Shown: positions 43,223 through 52,584 of the stretch, one piece after another
How the letters are laid out: each line of letters opens with the position of its first letter
Position numbering within the stretch: position 1 is the first letter of the stretch
From: Opitutaceae bacterium
Lineage (GTDB): Bacteria > Verrucomicrobiota > Verrucomicrobiia > Opitutales > Opitutaceae
Direction: 5' to 3'
Assembly (NCBI GenBank): GCA_024233285.1
Contig: JACKPU010000002.1
Location: 248,001-312,000 of the forward strand
Length of the DNA: 64,000 nucleotides
Position numbers and translations under genes: made by a program
Notes under the pieces: model-generated
The model's database searches: none
What the model saw: only the letters and a program-made list of their open reading frames with translations
What the model was told of the DNA's origin: nothing

Positions 43223-46200
43223 ATGAACCCAACAAACACCCCACCCATTCGCGGGATCAGGCGCTGCCTGTCCCTGTGCTTCGCGGTGTTGTTTGCCGTC
43301 GCCGCCAGTTCGGCCTCAGCGAATGACAATCTCAGCACCCTGCAGCAGGAAAACGCCTCGTTGCGTGCCCAGAATGCCGAATTGCAACGCCGGCTGGCTG
43401 AGCTCGAAGCCCGGTTCGACCCGGCCTCGGCGCCGACGGCGACCGGTCCGGCGCGCGGCTCGCAATCGGGCGGCGCGACGAGTTCCGCGCCCACCTCGAC
43501 CTTGGCGGGACAGACTCCGGCCGATGCGGATGTCGTGATGATGTCCGCGTTTGAGGTCTCGAGCGAGAAGGACAACGGCTACCTGAAGACCAACGCTGCC
43601 ACGGCGACCCGTATCGGCATGGAAATTCAGAACGTGCCGATGAACGTTTCCGTCGTCTCACGCGAATTCCTCGACGACACCAACACGCGTTCGTTGATGG
43701 ATCTGCTGCGCTACACCGCGGCCGCCGCGGGTGACAATCGCTACGCGATGCGTCGTCCCGGCAATGAAGCCACCCCGCAAGGCCGTTTCAGCATGCGCGG
43801 CTTCCCGGTCAACACGCTGATGCGCAACGGTGTCTTCCGTTACATTTCCTACAACACGGACAACGTGGAACGCGTTGAGATCGTCAAGGGGCCCGCCGCG
43901 GTCTTCTTCGGCCAGGGTTATCCCGGCGGCGTGGTCAACTACATCACCAAGCAGCCCGTTTTCGCCAAGATCCCGAGCACCTTCAAATATTCGATCAACG
44001 ACAACAGCGGCCAGAAGGCCGTCGCCGACGTCAACCTCTTGTTGAACAACAAGGCCGCCTTCCGCATGGTCGGCGCCTGGGAAGACACCCAAGGCGAGCG
44101 CCGCTTCGAATTCCGCCGCAATACCAACATCACGTCCAGCCTGACCGTGCTGCCGTTCGACAGCGGCAAGCTCAAGGTCAACGTCGAGTTGGAATACCTG
44201 CAGGAAGAGTTCAACCAGAACGACTACGAGTGGATCTGGTCCGACTTCGCCGGCTGGAAGACCGCCGCGCTCGCCAATCCCGGTCGCGTGGCCAACTCGG
44301 GCGGCCAGACGCCAAGCCTGAGCTACGCCGCTTACATCAATGCCCAGCGCGCGGCCACCGGCAACTACGCCATGCCCGCCTATACCAGCGTGGAACGCGG
44401 TGCGTATTACACCAATGCGAGCGGCAACTTCATCCACGACGAGGCGTTCAATTACACCAGCCGTGGTGCGCGCACGATGAACGACGTGCAGGTGTTCACG
44501 ACGACCGTCGACTTCGCGCCGTTTGACTGGCTCGAAGGCCGCTACGTGTTCCAGAAGGACAACAGCCGCTTCAACAGCATCGAAGGCGTCACCACGCCCT
44601 ACGGTGATGGCGTGCACTGGAATGTCGGCGCCAGCGCCAAGGCCGGCTATTACCGCGACACCAAGATGCACCAGCTGGACCTCATCTTCAAATTCGAGAC
44701 CGGCGACATCAAACACAAGGTGCTCACGGGTTATAACCACTCGAAATACACGCAGAACTACCTGTCGCACGACATTCGCTTGAATCCGTTCTACGGCCAC
44801 GTTCCCGGTGCGACCAACGCCATCGCCAATCCTGGCTACGGCACGACCGGCGGCACCCAGGTCGCGGACAACCTCGTCGGGGAAGGTCGCGGTCACGATA
44901 CGGGTGTGCCGACGACCAACGCCGTGGTGCGCGATCGTGATGGCAACATCAAGCTGGTGAAGGCCGTTTACAGCAACTTCGACCCCGGCTTCGAAATTTA
45001 CCCGACCATCGACAAGCTCTTCCCGAACGACCGCGCCTGGCTCGACGGTTACAAGCCGATCAACATCGCCGCCTATCTCAACTATCAGGCCGCGATGTTT
45101 GACGACCGCCTCAACCTGATCGCCGGCATGCGCCGTCAGTCCTTGGAAGAAAAGGGCCAGTATCTGATGTCCAACTACCCGTGGTATGTCGTGCCCGAGG
45201 ATGCTTGGCGGGATCCTGTGAAGTATCCTGCGAACGAGTGGGGCTACGGTGCCAACTACATCAAGACCCTCCGCGTTTATAAGAAGGAAGCCGATGCCTG
45301 GATGGGCGGCGCCTCCTTCGAAGTGAACGATGAGATCAGCGTCTACGCCTCGGTCTCCAAGACCTTCCAATTCAATGTCGGCAACGTCGGCGGTGTGTTC
45401 GTCGGCAACGAAGAGCCGATCGTCCAGAGCGCCCTCGACCAGAACGGCGGCTCGTTCCAATACCTCGGCCAGACCATCACCTCGGTCTCGCAATTCACGC
45501 AGATCCAGGCCTCCCGCGGGGCCTACGATACGCTTAAGGATGAGACCGGCATGAACTGGGAAGTCGGCGCCAAGATGAGCTCTGAAGACGGCAAGATCGT
45601 CGGCACAGTCTCGTTCTTCCGCGCCGAGCGCACCAACCAGATGCTCGATGATCCGGCGGCGCAGTCGAACCTCGAGGAGCCGATCAATTACAACACGACG
45701 CTCTTCGCCCCCGGCACGCTCGGTTACAACACCCGTGTCTTCCGCTGGCGCACCACCGACCTCAAGAACCGCATCGAAGGTTCCGAGGCCGAGGTCATCT
45801 GGACCCCGCTGTCCAACTTCCAGGCCGTGATCAACGGTTCGTGGCTGTGGACCGCCAAGACGGTTTACGACAAGACCCGCGCCGCCCCCGGCACCGCGGC
45901 CTACAACAACCTGAGCGCTTCCGCCAAGGTTGCGTCCGACATTTACTACGGCGCGCGCATCGAGAACGTGCCGGAATACCGCTTCAACGTCTTCGGCAAA
46001 TACACGTTCACCGACGGTCCGGTCCACGGCCTCGCGGTCGGCGCCGGCATGCGTTACTCCTCGGAGACGGTTGTCAGCCGTTCGGTGGACTGGAATCCGC
46101 TCAACGGCGGCTACCAAGCCGGTGACTACGTGGTGTTCGACGTCACGCTCAACTACCCCTGGAAGATCGCCGGCTTCAACCTGCGCACCTCCCTCGGCGT

Positions 46201-46291
46201 CTACAACGTGACCGACGAGCAATACTCTGAAGGTTCGTTCGTGCTCTCCCCGTCACGCAACTGGCTTTTCTCGAATACGCTCGAGTTCTGA
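43223..46291 (+). CDS. Large TonB-dependent receptor with N-terminal coiled coil
   Basis: 1022 residues from the ATG at 43223 (the open frame upstream to 43151 is the leader). Signal peptide about 1-33; coiled coil 34-65 (LSTLQQENASLRAQNAELQR); Pro/Ser/Thr linker 66-102; TonB-box-like VVMMSAFEVSS; plug about 118-250 (VERVEIVKGPAAVFFGQGY, PGGVVNYITK); barrel with C-terminal Phe (FSNTLEF). The N-terminal coil before the TonB box is, as I recall, a feature of verrucomicrobial receptors for glycans. Divergent from LacI and near sugar importers, so an oligosaccharide is the likely ligand. Ends with a strong terminator. Confidence 0.9.
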   Translation: MNPTNTPPIRGIRRCLSLCFAVLFAVAASSASANDNLSTLQQENASLRAQNAELQRRLAELEARFDPASAPTATGPARGSQSGGATSSAPTSTLAGQTPADADVVMMSAFEVSSEKDNGYLKTNAATATRIGMEIQNVPMNVSVVSREFLDDTNTRSLMDLLRYTAAAAGDNRYAMRRPGNEATPQGRFSMRGFPVNTLMRNGVFRYISYNTDNVERVEIVKGPAAVFFGQGYPGGVVNYITKQPVFAKIPSTFKYSINDNSGQKAVADVNLLLNNKAAFRMVGAWEDTQGERRFEFRRNTNITSSLTVLPFDSGKLKVNVELEYLQEEFNQNDYEWIWSDFAGWKTAALANPGRVANSGGQTPSLSYAAYINAQRAATGNYAMPAYTSVERGAYYTNASGNFIHDEAFNYTSRGARTMNDVQVFTTTVDFAPFDWLEGRYVFQKDNSRFNSIEGVTTPYGDGVHWNVGASAKAGYYRDTKMHQLDLIFKFETGDIKHKVLTGYNHSKYTQNYLSHDIRLNPFYGHVPGATNAIANPGYGTTGGTQVADNLVGEGRGHDTGVPTTNAVVRDRDGNIKLVKAVYSNFDPGFEIYPTIDKLFPNDRAWLDGYKPINIAAYLNYQAAMFDDRLNLIAGMRRQSLEEKGQYLMSNYPWYVVPEDAWRDPVKYPANEWGYGANYIKTLRVYKKEADAWMGGASFEVNDEISVYASVSKTFQFNVGNVGGVFVGNEEPIVQSALDQNGGSFQYLGQTITSVSQFTQIQASRGAYDTLKDETGMNWEVGAKMSSEDGKIVGTVSFFRAERTNQMLDDPAAQSNLEEPINYNTTLFAPGTLGYNTRVFRWRTTDLKNRIEGSEAEVIWTPLSNFQAVINGSWLWTAKTVYDKTRAAPGTAAYNNLSASAKVASDIYYGARIENVPEYRFNVFGKYTFTDGPVHGLAVGAGMRYSSETVVSRSVDWNPLNGGYQAGDYVVFDVTLNYPWKIAGFNLRTSLGVYNVTDEQYSEGSFVLSPSRNWLFSNTLEF

Positions 46292-46318
46292 TACGTTTGT
46301 CTTGGTGTGGTAATACTA

Positions 46319-46348
46319 AGCGGAGTCCTGCGGGACTCCGCTTTTTTT
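46319..46348 (+). terminator. Rho-independent terminator after the TonB receptor gene
   Basis: Perfect 10-bp stem AGCGGAGTCC / GGACTCCGCT with loop TGCG, followed by seven T. It starts 27 bases after the receptor stop codon. Confidence 0.92.
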
Positions 46349-46446
46349 GGGTTACGCATTGTCGGGCGGGGGCTCCGACGACCGCTCTCTAACGCGGTGG
46401 GCCAAATCAAGGCGGGGATGCGAAACCTCACCGACCGTTTAGCGGG

Positions 46447-47037
46447 TCAATTCTGCTTCCGGTATGTGATCGGATTTTCGCGGGCGTAGGTGTCGCGGGT
46501 GGCCTCGCGGATGGCTTGGGCGCTTTCCGGATCGGTCAGGCTGACGTCGCGGGCGGTCTCGTTGAGATCGGAAATGTTGCTCAGCCGCTCCTCCTCCTCG
46601 TAGCGCATGAGTGCATAAGCGTCGGCGCCCATGCCGAAGAGCGGGATGTTAAACCGATTCAAGGCCTGGCCGGTTTCGGAGAGGTAGCGCATGCGCGCGA
46701 GTTCGCGCAGACCCTTTTGCGTGTAGATGTCGCGCTCGCGGAAGACCGGCGGCTTTTCCTCGCGCACGACGTATTCGGGCAGACGGATGATCTGATTGCG
46801 CGGTTTGTCGACCTCGCGCATGTCGATGTCTTCCCCGGATTTTTCGACCGGTTTGGGCGGATTGTATTTCGGCATGCCGGCGGCGAGGGCGGCCGCCACC
46901 TCGGGCGAGATGGCCCGCGTGTTGCGCGTGGAGGGAGCCGGTTCGCTGTCGTCGGGTTTCTGATCCTGCGCCAGCAACGGGGCGAGGCACATCGACATGA
47001 ACACCGTGGTGAGGCGAAGGTAACGGCAGGAGGTCAT
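46447..47037 (-). CDS. Secreted protein of unknown function
   Basis: 196 residues from the ATG at 47037, signal peptide MTSCRYLRLTTVFMSMCLAPLLAQ. The mature part is hydrophilic: EPAPSTRNTRAISPEV, then KPRNQIIRLPEYVVREEKPPVF, RDIYTQKGLRELARMRYL, FNIPLFGMGADAYALMRYEEEER. The LPEYVV segment, an amphipathic strand followed by charged residues, recurs in verrucomicrobial exported proteins as I recall. No catalytic motif. Downstream of proA with 95 bp between; convergent with the TonB receptor. Confidence 0.65.
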   Translation of the reverse strand: MTSCRYLRLTTVFMSMCLAPLLAQDQKPDDSEPAPSTRNTRAISPEVAAALAAGMPKYNPPKPVEKSGEDIDMREVDKPRNQIIRLPEYVVREEKPPVFRERDIYTQKGLRELARMRYLSETGQALNRFNIPLFGMGADAYALMRYEEEERLSNISDLNETARDVSLTDPESAQAIREATRDTYARENPITYRKQN

Positions 47038-47132
47038 ACGCTTGAGAACCCTCGATGGAAGATCGGTTCCGTGGGGATGGTGGCAGCCAAGCGATCGGGG
47101 CTGTGGCTGGCAACGGCAACCTTTGCGCCGAA

Positions 47133-48410
47133 TCAGCCGCGCACTTGGCCGGTGCCGGTGCCGATCCACTTGTAGGTGCACAGTTCGCGCAGGCCCATCG
47201 GGCCGCGGGCGTGCAGGCGATCGGTGGAAATACCGATTTCGGCACCGAGGCCGAACTCAAAGCCGTCATTGAACCGGGTGCTCGCGTTCCAAAGCACCGC
47301 GGCACTGTCCACGGCGGTGAGGAATTTCTGCGCGGCCTTTTCGTCACCGGTCACGATCGATTCGGTGTGCCCGGAGCTGTCGCGATTGATCGTCGCAATT
47401 GCGTCGTCGAGCGAATCAACCACGCGCACGGCCAGAATCTGGGCGAGAAACTCGGCGCGATAATCGGCCGCGGTTGCGGCGGTGTGCGCGAGTTTGGCCA
47501 TGGCGAGAATGGCGGCGCTGGCGGGATCGCACCGGAGCTCGACGTTGGCGGCGGCGATGAGCGCGCGGGCCGCGGCCGGCAGAAACGTTTCCGCGACCTT
47601 GCGGTGCACGAGCAGCTGTTCGGCGGCGTTGCACACGCCGGGACGCGAGGTCTTGGCGTTGACGATGATTTTCTCCGCCATCGCAAGATCGGCGGCGGCA
47701 TCGACGTAGACGAAGCACACGCCGGTGTAGTGCTTGATCACGGGAATGGTGCTGTTTTCCGCGACGAAGCGGATGAGGCTTTCGCCGCCGCGCGGAATGA
47801 TGCAGTGGATGTATTGGTCGAGCTTGAGCAGTGTGTTCAACGCGGCGCGATCCGTCGTGGGGATGAGCTGCACGGCTTCGGCCGGCAAACCCGTGTCGGC
47901 GAGCGCCTGGGCCACGAGCGCGGCGAGCGCGGTGTTGGTGTGAAAGCATTCCTTGCCGCCGCGCAGGATGGCGGCGTTGCCGCTCTTCAGGCAGAGCACG
48001 GCGCAGTCGATGGTCACGTTGGGGCGCGATTCGTAAACAATGCCGATGACGCCGATGGGCACGCGCACGCGTTTCAGCTGCAGGCCGTTGGGCCGGGTGG
48101 TTTCGTCCAGCACCTCGCCGACGGGATCGGGCAGGGTGGCGACTTGGCGGACAGAGGCGGCGAGTTTGCGCAGGCGCGCTTCGTTGAGTTCGAGCCGGTC
48201 GCGGCTGGCCGGACTCAACGCTTGGGCCTCGGCCGAGAGCAGGTCGCGTTGATTGGTCTCCAGCAGGTCGAAGGTGGCGGCATCGATCAAATCGGCCAGC
48301 TTTTCGAGCGCGGCGTTCTTTTGCGCGGTCGAGGCCGTGGCCAGCGCGAGCGAAGCAACGCGGGCGCGGCGCGCGAGGGCGGTGATTTGCTGGACAAGAT
48401 CGACGGACAT
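47133..48410 (-). CDS. proA: Gamma-glutamyl phosphate reductase
   Basis: 425 residues from the ATG at 48410 (MSVDLVQQITALARRARV). NADPH-dependent second step of proline synthesis, reducing gamma-glutamyl phosphate to the semialdehyde. Aldehyde-dehydrogenase fold; catalytic Cys in SRPGVCNAAEQLLVH; also VPIGVIGIVYESRPNVT, GNAAILRGGKE and the C-terminal FGLGAEIGISTDRLHARGPMGL. Length is normal for the family. proB is not adjacent. Confidence 0.96.
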   Translation of the reverse strand: MSVDLVQQITALARRARVASLALATASTAQKNAALEKLADLIDAATFDLLETNQRDLLSAEAQALSPASRDRLELNEARLRKLAASVRQVATLPDPVGEVLDETTRPNGLQLKRVRVPIGVIGIVYESRPNVTIDCAVLCLKSGNAAILRGGKECFHTNTALAALVAQALADTGLPAEAVQLIPTTDRAALNTLLKLDQYIHCIIPRGGESLIRFVAENSTIPVIKHYTGVCFVYVDAAADLAMAEKIIVNAKTSRPGVCNAAEQLLVHRKVAETFLPAAARALIAAANVELRCDPASAAILAMAKLAHTAATAADYRAEFLAQILAVRVVDSLDDAIATINRDSSGHTESIVTGDEKAAQKFLTAVDSAAVLWNASTRFNDGFEFGLGAEIGISTDRLHARGPMGLRELCTYKWIGTGTGQVRG

Positions 48411-48467
48411 CAGAGGGTGACTCTCACGCAAAGCCCGCCGGGCGCAAAGTCAAAACGCGCGGCCGTT

Positions 48468-49823
48468 TCAATCAAACAGCCGGCCGCGGTTGAAGCGCCA
48501 GATTGTGACGCCCATGACCGTGGCAGTGATCAGCGAGAGAATGCCGACTATGGGCAGGATTTGGACCAGCGAATGACCGGACCAGAGGACGGAACTGAAC
48601 CCCTCCATCGCCCAGTAAACCAGCGTGAGCTTGCTGAACTGCTGGATGAACTCGGGCAACAGGCTGATCGGAAACCACGCTCCGCCGATCGCGCTCATCA
48701 CCAGAATGAGAAAGGTGGCGAGACTGCTGGCGGCCTCGGCATTGGGAGCGATGGCCGCGAGCAACATGCCGAACGCGGTGCACGATGCGGCGGCAAAGAT
48801 ACTCACGATTACCAGCAGAAAGAGGTGATCGATGACGGCGATGCCGAAAAGGATCTGCCCGGCCATGAACAGCACCACGAGCTGGATGAGTCCGATGCAC
48901 ACGCCGTAAAGGAACTTGCTCCAGAGGATATGGGCCCGGGTCGCAGGCGAGGCGAGCAGGCGCTGAAAGAGGCCGGCGTCGCGCTCGCGAAACAAACTCG
49001 TGGCCGAGGCGCTGAGTGCGAAAAGCAGGAACTGCATGGCCCAGCCGCCGACGATGCGCGTGGCCGCTGGGCTCTTCACATTGGCCCCGACAACCTGCTC
49101 GGTATCAATTTTAACGAGCTGGGAGAAAAAGTCCGGAGCGGCATGGGTTGCACCGGCAGCGGCCGGCTCGTCCGCGGTGTCGAGCCGGCGTAACGCGAAA
49201 TTGCCGGAGGATATCTCCCGTTCGATTTCGGCGGGATCGCCGCCGAAGCTGTCTGCGACCGCACCGGCCACGCGTTGATTAAAGGTTTGGAGTCCGGTCT
49301 GCCCGAGAAACCGCCGGGCGCTGGCCTGCATTGACTGGCCGAGCAGTTCGGGGACGTTGGAAAAGATGACCTTTTGCAGGATGCCGTTGACCGTCTGCGT
49401 CTCGATTTCGTTGCGCGGATTGGAGAGGATTTGCAGGCGCAGGCCGATTTCGTCGGCGCGCACGAGATCGGCGGGAATCACCAGCGCAAAGCGGAAGCGC
49501 GGACTGGTCGCCTCCATCAGCGGCCGGAGATCGTCGGTGGTGAGCGGACGCGTGGATTTGTCGGGGTTGGTGAATTCGGTGATGACGCGAAAGCTTGATT
49601 CGGCTTTGAGCGCCTCGACCATCCGGGCGGCGGCGGGATTGTCGCTGGCGTTGACCACCGCGAGTGGAATGCCGGTCGGACCGGAGTCGCTGCGATTGAT
49701 GCCGAAGATCTGGCCGAAGAGATAGATCAGCACAAACGGCACGACGAAGGTGAGTGCCATGGAGGCCTTGCTGCGAAAGAAAGAGGTGAAGTCCTTGCGG
49801 AACAGAACGACGATCGGATGCAT
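48468..49823 (-). CDS. ABC-2 type transporter permease
   Basis: 451 residues. One N-terminal membrane helix (SMALTFVVPFVLIYLFGQIFG), a large extracytoplasmic domain (about 45-240), then five or six C-terminal helices (MQFLLFALSASATSLF to ITATVMGVTIW). This is the YhhJ/YbhR-type architecture of ABC-2 exporters, the membrane partner of the ATPase gene 9 bp upstream. Substrates of such pairs include drugs, lipids and polymers; it cannot be settled here. The FRERDAGLFQRLLASPATR cytoplasmic segment is typical of the family. Confidence 0.9.
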   Translation of the reverse strand: MHPIVVLFRKDFTSFFRSKASMALTFVVPFVLIYLFGQIFGINRSDSGPTGIPLAVVNASDNPAAARMVEALKAESSFRVITEFTNPDKSTRPLTTDDLRPLMEATSPRFRFALVIPADLVRADEIGLRLQILSNPRNEIETQTVNGILQKVIFSNVPELLGQSMQASARRFLGQTGLQTFNQRVAGAVADSFGGDPAEIEREISSGNFALRRLDTADEPAAAGATHAAPDFFSQLVKIDTEQVVGANVKSPAATRIVGGWAMQFLLFALSASATSLFRERDAGLFQRLLASPATRAHILWSKFLYGVCIGLIQLVVLFMAGQILFGIAVIDHLFLLVIVSIFAAASCTAFGMLLAAIAPNAEAASSLATFLILVMSAIGGAWFPISLLPEFIQQFSKLTLVYWAMEGFSSVLWSGHSLVQILPIVGILSLITATVMGVTIWRFNRGRLFD

Positions 49824-49832
49824 GACAGTGGT

Positions 49833-50750
49833 TTATTCGCGCAGGCTGCGCCCGGTCAGATGGAGAAAAAGCGCCTCCAAGGTCGGGCGCTGGCTGGTGA
49901 AGAGCCGGGCGGGCAGGTCGTGCGATTCGGCGAGGGTGAAAAAGGCCGAGAGCTCGTAATCGGGTCGCGGCCGGAAGCGATGAACGCCCTCAATGGTCTC
50001 GAGCGTGCCGTGGGTGGCGAGGGCGGCGGCAAATGCCGCGGTGGCATGGTTCGCTGCGAAACGGATTTCCTCCTCGAACGGCAGCCGGGTCAGCAATTCG
50101 TCGAGGGTGCCGAGGGCATGCAGTTTGCCGTGATCGATGATGCCGATGCGCGAACAGAGGCGGGTGGCCTCCTCCATGTAGTGCGTCGAATAGATGATCG
50201 TCAGGCCGGCCCGGTTGAGTGATTCCAGGTATTCGAAGATCGCGTTGCGCGATTGCGGATCGACGCCGACGGTGGGTTCGTCGCAGAGCAGGAGCTTGGG
50301 TTTGTGCAGCAACGCCGCCACGAGATTGAGCCGCCGCTGCATGCCGCCGGAAAACGTCTTCACGGGATCCTTGCGCCGGTCGGCGAGTTGCACGGCCTGC
50401 AGGGCTTCGTCGATGCGCTGGCGCAATTCGGCGCCGCGCAGGCCGTAGAGTTCGCCGAAGATACGCAGGTTTTGCTCGGCGGAGAGCTCCTCGTAGAGCG
50501 CGAGATGCTGCGGCACGAGGCCGAGTTCCAGCCGCGCGGCACGATCACGTGCGGTGACGGTCCGCTGGTTGAGTCTGAGTTCGCCGGCATCGGGCTGACG
50601 CAATCCGGCGATGAGCGACATCAACGTGGACTTGCCCGCGCCGTTGGGCCCCAGCAGGCCGAAGCATTCCCCCGCGTGAATCTCGAGCGAAACCTGATCG
50701 AGCGCGGTCAGCGCACCATATCGTTTGGTGACGGCGGATAGGGAAAGCAT
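49833..50750 (-). CDS. ABC transporter ATP-binding protein
   Basis: 305 residues. Complete nucleotide-binding domain: Walker A GPNGAGKSTLM, Q-loop LVPQHLALYEELSAEQN, signature FSGGMQRRLNL, Walker B LLLCDEPTVGVD, H-loop YSTHYMEE. The MxRRL after the signature and the C-terminal extension of about 90 residues are as in CcmA/DrrA-type ATPases of ABC-2 exporters. It energises the permease encoded 9 bp downstream. Confidence 0.94.
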   Translation of the reverse strand: MLSLSAVTKRYGALTALDQVSLEIHAGECFGLLGPNGAGKSTLMSLIAGLRQPDAGELRLNQRTVTARDRAARLELGLVPQHLALYEELSAEQNLRIFGELYGLRGAELRQRIDEALQAVQLADRRKDPVKTFSGGMQRRLNLVAALLHKPKLLLCDEPTVGVDPQSRNAIFEYLESLNRAGLTIIYSTHYMEEATRLCSRIGIIDHGKLHALGTLDELLTRLPFEEEIRFAANHATAAFAAALATHGTLETIEGVHRFRPRPDYELSAFFTLAESHDLPARLFTSQRPTLEALFLHLTGRSLRE

Positions 50751-50822
50751 GGACGAAAGTAAAACCGGTGGAAACAGGATCGGTTACAGCCTATTTTCGC
50801 GCCGGTTGCAATCGCCGGAAGG

Positions 50823-51830
50823 CTAGCCCTGCAGCAGCTGATCGGCGGCGGCGTTGAGGCGCGGCCAGTGCATTTCCGGAATCGCGGCGCCGAGGTGCTG
50901 GACGGTTTCGCAACCGAGCAGCGAACCGATGGCGCCGGCGGCCGGCAGCGAGGCCCCGCGCAGGTGGCCGTAAAGAAAACCCGCGGCCCAAGAATCGCCC
51001 GCGCCGGTGGTGTCGGTGACATGGTGGGCGCGCACCGGATCGACGCGGTGGAGTTCAGCGCCTTGGGCAACCCAGGCGCCGTCCGCGCCCATCTTCACGG
51101 CGGCGATGCCGCCGAAACCGGCGATCTCACGTGCGAAGTTGTCGTAATCGTCGCGGCGCTGGAAAAGCGCGCCGGCCTCGTCTTCGTTGGCGAAAATGAT
51201 ATCCACGCCTTGGTTCAGTTGATTGAAGATCCAGTCGCGGGCGACGTTGACGACTTCGAACGAGGCAAGGTCGATGCTGAGCGTGCAACCGGCCTCCCGG
51301 GCCGAATTGACGACTTTCTCGGCGAGCGCGGGATTGAAAAGCAGATAACCCTCGATGTGGGCGTGCTTGGCACCGTGGAAATCCGCGGCGCTGACTTCCG
51401 CGGGGCTGAGTGTCATGGCCGCACCGAGGTGGGTGCGCATGGTGCGCTGGCCGTCAGGTGTGACGAGCGACATGCAGCGACCGTTGGGCAGGGCGGCGTG
51501 TTTGAAGCGTGAAACGTCGCCGCCGGTGGCCTTGAAATTTTCGACGTAGTGTTCCGCGGTGATGTCGCCGCCAACCTTGCCGAGATAGGTGGTGCTCAAG
51601 CCGAGACGCGTGGCCCCGAGCGTTGTGTTGGCGGCGGACCCGCCGGGCATCATCGCGATGTCGCCCGCGACCTTGTGCACGAGCGCGGCGATGTCGTCAT
51701 CGTCAACCAGCACCATGCCGCCTTTGTCGCCGGCGACGTGCGTCTTGAGAAATGCGTCATCCACGTGGGCGAGCAAATCCATGATGGGATTGCCCACGCC
51801 GATGAGTTCGAAGTCCTTGGCTGATGTCAT
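50823..51830 (-). CDS. Adenosine kinase-like PfkB-family sugar kinase
   Basis: 335 residues. PfkB fold: GVGNPIMDLLAHVDDAFL at the N-terminus, the first signature MMPGGSAANTTLGATRLG, and the second signature DTTGAGDSWAAGFLYG with catalytic Asp. The overall pattern, including VTPDGQRTMRTHLGAA and EGYLLFNP, fits the adenosine kinase/ribokinase subgroup that phosphorylates a nucleoside or sugar with ATP. The exact substrate is uncertain. It is upstream of the ABC exporter pair on the same strand, with a 72-bp gap, probably a separate unit. Confidence 0.88.
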   Translation of the reverse strand: MTSAKDFELIGVGNPIMDLLAHVDDAFLKTHVAGDKGGMVLVDDDDIAALVHKVAGDIAMMPGGSAANTTLGATRLGLSTTYLGKVGGDITAEHYVENFKATGGDVSRFKHAALPNGRCMSLVTPDGQRTMRTHLGAAMTLSPAEVSAADFHGAKHAHIEGYLLFNPALAEKVVNSAREAGCTLSIDLASFEVVNVARDWIFNQLNQGVDIIFANEDEAGALFQRRDDYDNFAREIAGFGGIAAVKMGADGAWVAQGAELHRVDPVRAHHVTDTTGAGDSWAAGFLYGHLRGASLPAAGAIGSLLGCETVQHLGAAIPEMHWPRLNAAADQLLQG

Positions 51831-51864
51831 ATCCGGGTCTTGTTAACGCAAAGTGGCGCGCGGT

Positions 51865-52248
51865 TCAACCGAGCACATGCATGCTGGTCGCCAAAATCGG
51901 TTCGTCGTCCACTTCGATGAGGATCGAATACTCGCCGGCCGAAGGGAACGACAGGTTGCGAATCTCGTTGATGAGATTGATGCGTTGCAACGGCGACGGG
52001 GAGTCGAACGAGCGCCTGATCAGCGGTTGCAGATTGGTCGGATCAGGGCCGAGGGAGATTCTTACCTCGTGGCGACCGGCGGAGCAATCGGTCAGCGTCA
52101 TGAACCAGATCATGAACGGATGGGTGACCGGAAATCGCTTGGCTTGGATGTTGGAGAAGACTCCCAAGATCGTGTGTTTACCGGTGGCGGGATCGATGTG
52201 AACCCCGTCGCACATCAGCCAGGCGAGGAGCTGCGCTTTGGATTGCAT
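51865..52248 (-). CDS. DUF6941-like protein
   Basis: 127 residues from the ATG at 52248. The pattern LLAWLMCDGVHIDPATGKHTILGVFSNI followed by VTHPFMIWFMTLTD and the C-terminal FPSAGEYSILIEVDDEPI matches small beta-sandwich proteins of the DUF6941 kind as I recall them (a cytoplasmic domain beginning with a CDxxxxD stretch and an ILGxF strand). Function is unknown. It is 34 bp upstream of the adenosine kinase-like gene on the same strand and could share its transcript. Confidence 0.7.
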   Translation of the reverse strand: MQSKAQLLAWLMCDGVHIDPATGKHTILGVFSNIQAKRFPVTHPFMIWFMTLTDCSAGRHEVRISLGPDPTNLQPLIRRSFDSPSPLQRINLINEIRNLSFPSAGEYSILIEVDDEPILATSMHVLG

Positions 52249-52330
52249 CCGCGCAGTGGGACTTGGTCGGCGCACCGGGGCAAATCATTTTGCTTGGAGC
52301 GGCGCGGCGAGGGCGGCTTAAACAAAGGCG

Positions 52331-52531
52331 ATGGAATCCCTGCCGCCGTTTTTGCAATCATTGGGCGAATATCCCCGATGGTTCGTCATTGCTTGTCTGA
52401 CGGTGATTGCGGCGGCGGGTCTGTGGTTGCTGGCGAAAGCCCTGAAATGGACAATCTACCTGCTGCTGACGGTCGTTTTGCTGGGCGGCGGGGTGGCGGT
52501 CGTCTGGCTGCTTTGGAAACCCGGCAGCTGA
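52331..52531 (+). CDS. Small two-helix membrane protein
   Basis: 66 residues. Two hydrophobic segments, about 18-36 (FVIACLTVIAAAGLWLLA) and 42-62 (IYLLLTVVLLGGGVAVVWLLW), joined by KALKW. Starts with ATG about 80 bp after the divergent DUF6941-like gene and ends 53 bp before pyrG. It is unnamed; the well-formed helices and positive-inside loop argue for a real gene. Confidence 0.6.
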   Translation: MESLPPFLQSLGEYPRWFVIACLTVIAAAGLWLLAKALKWTIYLLLTVVLLGGGVAVVWLLWKPGS

Positions 52532-52584
52532 CAAAAACGACCTTTTTCTTGTCACTATGCGGGCGGGTGGCTTAACCCTTGCCG

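Noticed and set aside
43658..46222. 854-codon open frame antisense to the large TonB receptor gene
   Set aside because: High GC at third positions keeps antisense frames open. The translation has Val/Asp/Gly/His-rich noise and no domain, while the sense strand is a textbook receptor.
47055..49193. 712-codon open frame antisense to proA and the ABC permease
   Set aside because: Shadow of two clear genes on the other strand; no recognisable domain and low-complexity composition.
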